Below, piece after piece: positions 56,921 to 64,000 of a stretch of DNA of 64,000 nucleotides. The stretch covers positions 98,851-162,850 of the forward strand of contig CAXKVR010000328.1 of assembly GCA_964058845.1 (NCBI GenBank), given 5' to 3'. Below the pieces are notes generated by a model that worked only from the letters and a program-made list of their open reading frames with translations, searched no databases and was not told the DNA's origin. A program made the translations under genes and the position numbers. Source of the stretch: Carex sylvatica (taxonomy: Eukaryota > Streptophyta > Magnoliopsida > Poales > Cyperaceae). Positions within the stretch are counted from its first letter, which is position 1. Every line of letters starts with the position of its first letter.

Positions 56921-59900
56921 GACAGAGATGGGATTTTGACAGAGAAATCTATTATTTGACACCATTCCAACATCTTCGGATACAAAATTTATTATTTGAC
57001 AGCAACTTTTTAGTAAAGTAACATTCTTATATAATTTAGATTAATGTTAGGATAGAGTACGTTGTCAAACAGCTTTTATAACAATTATATTGGGAAAGAC
57101 TGCACAGTATTTTATTATTTCAGTAATTATTCTTATCTGGTTGATTGATGTTGGTAGAATTTTATAACTGTGTTTTTTAGCATGATTGTCAAATATTTTA
57201 TTATTTTAGTAATTATCCTTATCCAGTTTATCTTAGTAGAATTTTATAACTGTGATTTTTAGTATGATTGTCAAATATTTTTCAACACGAGTTATCCAAA
57301 TATATACGATTACTAAAATGTATACTTGAAATTGTGAACTTGTACAGTTAATTATGTCCATATATTCGCTGCGTCGATTCTGCAATAAAATATGATTATA
57401 TGTGTTATCATGTTGAAAATATAATTAATTTATAACAATGATGAATGAGCATGTTGTTCTAATAAATGTGTCGACTTTTGTTTATGAGGAAAAAATGCTT
57501 CTTATGTTTTCTATATTTTTCAAGAATAAAGGAACTTCAAATATATTAGCACGACCTCGTAACAATTAACTCTTAATAACGGCTTATTTTGACAACCTTA
57601 ATGATAGTTTCTCAAATTAAGGTTAAAAAATTATAGACATGCCCTTTTTCTTATAAATTAATTATGTATCATTTTTTTGCAATTAAATATAAATTGATGT
57701 TACATCAAATACCGTTAAATATAGACTGTTGTTTAATTCATGTCAGTCTATGAGCGGTGAAGTTACATGAAACCTCATTATTTTAATATATATGATATAT
57801 ATAAAAATTATAGTATATTTATAAAATTTAAAAAGATTTTTTTTTTTTTACGGTTTTTAGTTTATCAAACTAATCAGCCATCATTATATTTCCTTTAAAG
57901 TTATTCATTTTTTTTTTTTCAAAACAATAATTAGAAAGTTACCTTCGAAATTTACAATGTATGCCAATGCTGAGTTTAGAGAAACTACAGCAACCTCCTT
58001 ATTTATCTTCCTTTTTGTTGAATTTAAAAAACTAAAATATATCTCAGTTAAATGTCTTCCGAACCTCATTTTAATATGTTATCCTTCCCATCTGTGATGA
58101 ACTAACTCATTTTAATACATTATCCCAACTCAATTATGCAAAATTGAGCATACATTTCTTGGAACTTTTTTTGTCTTTTTTTTTTTTAAATTTGAGTTAG
58201 TAGTTAAAGCACCTATTGACAAAATTAAAAAAACAATTAACAAAAGAGTAAAAATCCAGAAATAATTAAGGAGAAAAATGCATAAAAGAAAAGAAGATAG
58301 CAAGCTAGCAATTCTTATCACCAAACAAAAGGAGTGCATATCATGTCTTGTAATTTAATATCACCAATTATTTAATGGAAGGCAATCATAGAATTTAATC
58401 ATCACAAGCGTGCCGACAAGGTTCAACAATTCATGAATTAGAAGCAATTTAAATTATAGTGAAATTAATACCAATTATGATAATAATTTAACAATATATA
58501 TAATCATAAATTTGTTACACCATAAATACTCACTTATGGTGCTCATTTAAAACCATTAATGGTATACCATAAAGCCGATTTTTTTATTTATATAAAAAAA
58601 ATTAAATTTTAAAAAATAATCAAAGTTTGGATGAAATTCGAAAAGTACCCGAACAGGAAATTTTTTTTTCCAATATTTTGATTAGAAACCGGAAAATTTT
58701 TCTCCGGTTTTAGAATTAAAAAAAAAGAACCAGAAATTTTTTTGCCGGATTCAAACTTTTTCGATTTTTTTTTCAGCTTTTATTTTTATTTAAATAGAAA
58801 TATTTATAATTTATTTATTTTTGAATATAAATAAAAAAATCGGACCATAAAGCATACAGCTTTGACCAAATACAATGAATTATTCCTTATACATGCACAT
58901 AATTATTATATAGAGCTAACTTCCATGGATTGTATTTCTCAGCAAAAATATGTACTCTATCCAAAGGTCCATATGTTATATTTTCCAGTCTAGTATAAGA
59001 GTAGAAATCGAGCATAAATTATTTTAAGTGAAAAAATAAAATTTACATACTTTATTTATTATTAGATGTCTGATTTTTGTAATTAATAAATGTAATTTTT
59101 TAAATTAAAACTGTAGGAAAATTAAATGAATTTTTATACAATAATATTTGCATTCAGCAAATTTTAAACACGAATAAATATCTGTTTTCAAAGAAAAAAA
59201 TTATTTATAATGAAAAATAATACGTTAAGTCATGCAAAAAATTCTACATAGGAAAAAGAAGTTGCACAATTTTCAGTGTTTTGTTTCACCTTAGACACGA
59301 CAAACACTTTCTTTTAAAATTAGAAGAGAAGAACGTAAAAATATGAATCGTCTGAGGAGAGAAGTATGATCGAACAATTAAAGGCATAAATGATGTGATA
59401 TAGTTAAGAAGTACAAAAATTCAATCCTATTTATGTATTTTTAATTATAATTTTGGAATTTATGAATTGTGAAGAGCATATTTTGAAATATGGCAAATAC
59501 AAATTTCCGATTGAAAAGAAAGAAATAAACCATGGATTGCGATTTATTAGTGCGGCCTTAGTTTATTTATCAAATAAATATTTGAGCTTAGAAAGAGATT
59601 TGAAATTCCCAGAAGCGATCAGACAATCAACCAACGACGTCAATAAAAATTTAACATTTTTTCTCATTCGTGTAAGAAAAAAAGTGGTTATAATTTCAAA
59701 TTGTAGCCTTCTTAAATTATAAAATACATGTAATATTTTTTTTCACGAGATTTAATTTAAAACCTGTATTTATTACATAATTTTTTTTTTGGGTTTATTA
59801 GACATTATATCTTCTAAGATGAGCTATATGATTGTGCAATTTGCCAATTATTGATGATTGCACATAATTACAAATAGTCAAATATAGTTTCCCTCCTTTG

Positions 59901-61706
59901 CCAATCATCATAATAACGACTCCTCTATTATTGTTAATTTTAAGCCAGGTGGAGCAAACCTCATCCACATTTAAATTTACACCTAATTTCAATTTTGGTA
60001 GAAATAAAATTAAGAGATAATCTGAAGCTTAATTTCCTCAAACTGAAACAAGTGTATCCACAAATCAAGCCAAATTATTTTTCTTTCTTGTTCATCTACT
60101 TTCCATGTAGTTTAGATTCTCCAGAGAATATTCAAAGATCTGGTGCTGCAGATGGAGATTGATTGCAAATAAACTTCTCAATAATTCTAGAATTTTTCAT
60201 CTAGAGTCAACTATGTTGAAGAAATCCGAATTTAGGCTCTAAAATTAGAGACAGAGATAAGAAAGATTTTGTAATATGAATTTTAATTTAATTTTCTATA
60301 AATTGTGCAATTACATTGTTGTCTTTATATAAAGAAATGCGAGTCTAAATTCTGTCAAGGTAAACTCTAGTTAGATTCTTAATCAGAAATCTAACAATCT
60401 CAATTACATCTTTAACAACCACTGTTACAGCTCTAACAAATACAAAGTGATAATTAATCTCAACTTGTTTAGTACGGGAATGAACCATAGGATTAGAATC
60501 TAGGATTATTGCACCTATATTATCACATTCACACCAAAGTGTTGGAGGAGAAGTTCAACTTTCAATTGACCAATAAATATTGTAGTGGAATTATTTTTAT
60601 GTTATCACATTAAAATAAGTGTTTAATTTTATTTTATATATTATAATTCATTCAACTTTTGATGGATATAATTTTTTTATCTGTACTTTTATTTCTATGT
60701 TAACTAATTATAATTGAAATTTACTTTCATAAATTTTGATTTAAAGAGTGGAGTTAAAATCACAAGCTCATTAATTTTCTCTGATATTTAATTACAAGAT
60801 TAAAATGAAATATACAATTATTATAGGCAAGGATTTTTTTTATCAAATTTTATTAGAATATAAAAATATAGATTTGCTTACATATTTTTTTTTCTATATA
60901 CAAAATATTATAGTTAGTATTATTCAGATAATGCATACTTAAAAACAATGAATAAGCAACACATGCATGATATATCATGCAAATATCTCCTCTGTCCACG
61001 TGTAATTTTTTTTTATATTAATTTGTATCGAAAACTTGTAAAATATAATACTACTAAACTTCAAGTACTTTTGAGGTAAGGGTATCCAATCTGAATATTT
61101 CATTATAAGGTGATAACAACTACTTGATTCTATCAAGATAATAGAAGTTGTTGATGATACTAATCTGGACATCTGCAAATTATATCGAAAGGGTTTATAA
61201 TTTTTTTTTTTTCTGAAATACTTGGTAGTGTGGTAGTGGAAACTGAATTGAGAATTCGACCCTTATAATTTAAAAAAAAAAAAACAATTATATTGCTTTA
61301 TTAAAATTAATTTAATTAATTATGGTTTATAAAAAAAATTCTAAGCTGACGCCATTGAACACGCGTTCTCATAAAGGAGAGCGACCTCCAAACTTGTTTG
61401 ATACTTTGATTTGAACGCCCAAAAATGGACGCTCAAGATAAGGATATATTACGGCGCAATAAGAGTCTATGACGTAATAAAGACTGCTGAAAATAAATAA
61501 AAAATAAACTTGGAACATAATTAACCTTGAATTAGTATTTAGTTGTCTCTGTGTGCTTCTTTTCTTTGATTTTGACTGGACCTAATATTGGTAGTCCCCA
61601 TGTGGCACGCGTTTTTGTCTGGTATAACAAGCAATTGCTCAAAAAAAAAAAAAAAAAAAAAAATTGAAGTGTGGCTCAGATGACTTGAGAGTTTTGATAC
61701 CATCTC
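56920..61706. other. Long gene-free AT-rich region
   Basis: Features seen: a tandem duplication of about 85 bp (57109-57192 / 57193-57279; ATAACTGTGTTTTTTAGCATG type); a patch with ACCGGAAAATTTTTCTCCGG inverted motif near 58686; the second copy of the dispersed repeat (60720-60985); and an A-run near 61639-61661. No gene could be supported. The frame at 59453-59722 looks like chance. Confidence 0.55.
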
Positions 61707-62216
61707 TAGTGTGGAAAAAACGTATCGTGCCGTGCCGTAACTAACATGCTGTGACTTTGGTCACGTGCTGTGCCGTGACTAACACGCTGTGATTTTAGTC
61801 ACGTGCCGTGCCATGACCAAAATTATGAGGGGTGGTCACGGCACACGAGTCACGCCGTGACTCGCGTGCCGTGATCAAGTCGTGCTGTGACCAAGTCGTG
61901 CTGTGACTTGCGTGCCGTGACCAAGTCGTGCTGTGACTTGCGTGCCGTGACCAAATCAGCACTTCTAGTCTCCTAAATTCTCCCATTCCATGCCGTACCG
62001 TATTTTGTGCCGTGTCGTGTCGTGTTCCGTGCCGTGCCGTGACGAAGGTAATTTCCGTGCCGTGCCATGTCTTCTTTGCTAACAATTGATCACGGCACGG
62101 GACACGCAAAGCACGGTACATATCTAACACCCGTACCGTACCATACCGTGATGAAACCGTGCCATTCCGTGACAGAGCCGGCTCCGGCGTGCCATTTTTC
62201 CCACTCTACCATCCTC
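61699..62216. mobile_element. hAT-like element rich in CACGGCAC/GTGCCGTG repeats
   Basis: The left end TAGTGTGGAAAAAACG (61707) mirrors the right end CATTTTTCCCACTCTA (to 62208; inverted TAGAGTGGGAAAAATG). The flanks ACCATCTC and CCATCCTC resemble an 8-bp duplication with a 1-bp shift. The body is packed with GTGCCGTG, GTGCTGTGAC and TCACGGCAC in both orientations, including a 30-bp tandem unit based on GTGCCGTGACCAAGTCGTGC (61870-61950). Much more GC-rich than its surroundings. Confidence 0.7.
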
Positions 62217-63280
62217 TCAGTTTCTGAAATCACAAATATTCTGCTGCGCTGAAATTCGTGCGAGCACGTTGTTTGAGAGGACGAACTGCTGGAATGTGTA
62301 TATGAAAGGGTTTTAAAAAAAAATTCATCCTATCAAAATAGACGGCTGCAGGAGAATCAGCCTTTGGTTTCCTACTTTTTATGTAGGAGGGCGCAAGTTC
62401 AAATCTTCAAAGAATAACATTTTTATGAATTTAAATAATTAGATGGCTTCATCTCCAATATTTACTTAAAAAAAACGGCTGCAAATATAAATTACGAGTT
62501 AGTCTTTTGGGAATGACTTGAAATTCACCATAATACCTTTTAAAAAAAAATCCATGCATATATTTGGATTTGATGGACATAATTTGAACCATTAGTTTCA
62601 CAATGTGTTGTGAATGAATTTCAGCATATTTTATGATACTCGTAGCATTGTAGTCTAAATTATATAGAAAGTTACGTACAAATATAAATTTTTTTAAAAT
62701 AAATAAGAATCAATTAAGTCTCATACATTGAGTGTGCATTTGCCCTTTATATTTATTTATCTACATAATATATCGTAACCATTATACTTTGTGCAAAACA
62801 ATTCGCGAACATGTACTAAATATATATATTTATAGAAAGACATTGATAATTAAACATTCACAATTTGCTGCAAAAAGAGGTCCAGCACATTTACCTGCGT
62901 GCGTAATATATCTTTTATCGTTTCTATTTTGCGGAAAATAATTACCAAGCATGTACATGATAACGATAATATTTAGAGTATATCAGTAAACTCTGGTGAT
63001 CATAGGATTTTGAAATGATATGTCTCTATTGATTAAAAATATTAATAAACATTCGCAATGTGCCGTAAATGAATTGTAACAAATTTGTTTCGATAAATTA
63101 TTCAAGAGTATGTATAAAGTAATATGTAGAGTACATCGATAAATTATTAAATTTTGATAATTGTAGAATTTCAAATAATGTCTCTATTAATTAAGAACAT
63201 TGACGAACATTCACAATGTGCAACAAAATAAATTCTATCATATTGATCTGCATAATATATGTCGTATCTTTTTGTTTTTT
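62217..63280. other. Gene-free AT-rich sequence with three diverged repeats
   Basis: AACATTCACAATTTGCTGC (62853), AACATTCGCAATGTGCCG (63049) and AACATTCACAATGTGCAAC (63207), each preceded by GTCTCTATT- or GACATTGAT-like sequence, mark about three copies with a period of 165-195 bp. No coding frame was found. Confidence 0.55.
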
Positions 63281-63288
63281 TCATGGGA

Positions 63289-63325
63289 CTAGTCAAGTGC
63301 CCGTGCGTTGCAACGGGAGTTGAAA
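63289..63325 (-). mobile_element. Possible Helitron 3' terminus (minus strand)
   Basis: Read on the minus strand: CCCGTTGCAACGCACGGG (stem CCCGT/ACGGG), nine bases (CACTTGA and flank), then CTAG followed by T. A GC-rich hairpin about 10 bases before CTRR and a host T is the Helitron 3' signature. The 5' TC end would lie to the right, possibly outside the window. Confidence 0.4.
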
Positions 63326-63685
63326 TATTATTTTGATCACTTTCTTTAAATAATTTCTTCATTATGTGTTCATCAATAATAAAAGCAAATCATAACCTTA
63401 GAGCTTAATACTATATTACGGCATCTCCATTGATGCAGTTGATTTGCAATTGCAAACAACTATCCTGAAATAATTGAAATCAATTTCATTTCTTAATTGC
63501 AAAACTCCTGCATTAATGCAATTTGCAAATCAACATCTGAAAAATAATTTTGCATAAACTCAAATATATCCATGTAAAATTGCAAATTAGAAAAATATAA
63601 GGGGAATAATGAAAATATTATTTTCACAAAGAAATCAGTGCCATCGTTGGAAAGGAGAAAGGGACGCATGGGGAAGGAAATTCAT
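63326..63685. other. Gene-free sequence
   Basis: TGCAATTGCAAAT-like short repeats occur near 63430-63590. No gene was recognised. Confidence 0.5.
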
Positions 63686-63689
63686 ATCA

Positions 63690-64000
63690 TCTGAGATCTT
63701 AAATTTTGCCTTGACTTTTTGGAAAATCTAAACCGTTCAAATACAGTCTACACGAATCTCGAAGCTCAATAATACTTTCTGCACGAATAGGCACGGAAAA
63801 GTTGAGATATCCAGAGCCATTCAAATACTTTCTGCACGAATCTCGAAGCTCAAATAATACTGGCCCCTGCGCTACCCTTGAATAGGCACCGGCCACGTGG
63901 GTCAAGCAAAAGTTGAGATATCTCGGGAAAACGCAGACTCCGCGTATCCTCTGAGATATCTCAACTTTTGCTTGACCCACGTGGCCGGTGCCTATTCAAG
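63690..64000. mobile_element. GAGATATCTC-type MITE copies D and E, partly duplicated and head-to-head
   Basis: Copy D begins CATCTGAGATCTTAAATTTTG (about 63688) and runs through TTTTTGGAAAATCTAAACCG. It contains a duplicated internal block (TTCTGCACGAATCTCGAAGC-like sequence at about 63745 and 63827) and ends GAGATATCTCGGG near 63923. After 25 bp a second end ATCCTCTGAGATATCTCAAC starts (63950) in inverted orientation and runs off the window. CCACGTGG and GGCCGGTGCC-type arms make 63880-64000 a near-palindrome. Confidence 0.82.

Noticed and set aside
59453..59722. 89-codon plus-strand frame
   Set aside because: Isolated in AT-rich DNA, lysine/isoleucine-rich as expected by chance, no promoter or related copy seen.
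61795..62252. Frames across the CACGGCAC-rich element (111 and 61 codons)
   Set aside because: Open only because the short repeats lack stops; composition is repeat-driven.

Overview
This window is nuclear DNA of a flowering plant, most likely a eudicot. It is AT-rich, its introns are short to medium with GT..AG borders, and it carries plant-type transposons of nearly every class. No organellar or bacterial signature was seen.

Four host genes can be assembled exon by exon. (1) 14253-15459 (+): a divergent ELOF1/ELF1-type transcription elongation factor in four coding exons (86 aa). A decayed copy of its first exon lies at 12600-12718. (2) 24951-27087 (+): an F-box/DUF295-type protein in three exons (415 aa). 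(3) 36203-34147 (-): a LENG1-like protein with a CIR N-terminal motif in two exons (229 aa). (4) 48813-41335 (-): a FAB1/PIKfyve-type phosphatidylinositol-3-phosphate 5-kinase of the FYVE-less class in twelve coding exons (1349 aa), with an untranslated first exon near 50451-50690. A possible orphan gene start (leader plus two small exons) lies at 19300-20521. The four genes are unrelated housekeeping or regulatory genes and show no sign of working together.

Layout. 1-1645: an 81-bp tandem repeat. 1650-3180: remnant of a gypsy-type LTR on the minus strand. 3690-12480: probably one very long gypsy-type LTR broken up by a foldback MITE (3921-4315), nested LINEs (6088-8245) and a CACTA transposon (9870-12337). 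It contains an unusual array of nine hairpins whose arms covary (8679-9193). 12600-15500: ELF1 locus. 15520-18960: truncated and apparently chimeric LINE, inserted just downstream of ELF1. 19300-24900: possible orphan exons, segmental duplications and a foldback Mutator-like element with a perfect 9-bp target duplication (22941-23678). 24951-27090: F-box gene. 27884-33300: copia remnant holding a 187-bp hAT-like insert, and interrupted by a SIRE/Maximus-like copia element. 34147-36203: LENG1-like gene. 36386-41300: MITEs and duplicated AT-rich sequence. 41335-50690: FAB1-type gene with a hAT MITE in its leader intron. 50700-64000: gene-free, with further copies of two MITE families, a CACGGCAC-rich hAT-like element and a possible Helitron end.

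The most unusual signal is the hairpin array at 8679-9193: a constant core and loop, arms that differ from unit to unit, and arms within most units that stay complementary.
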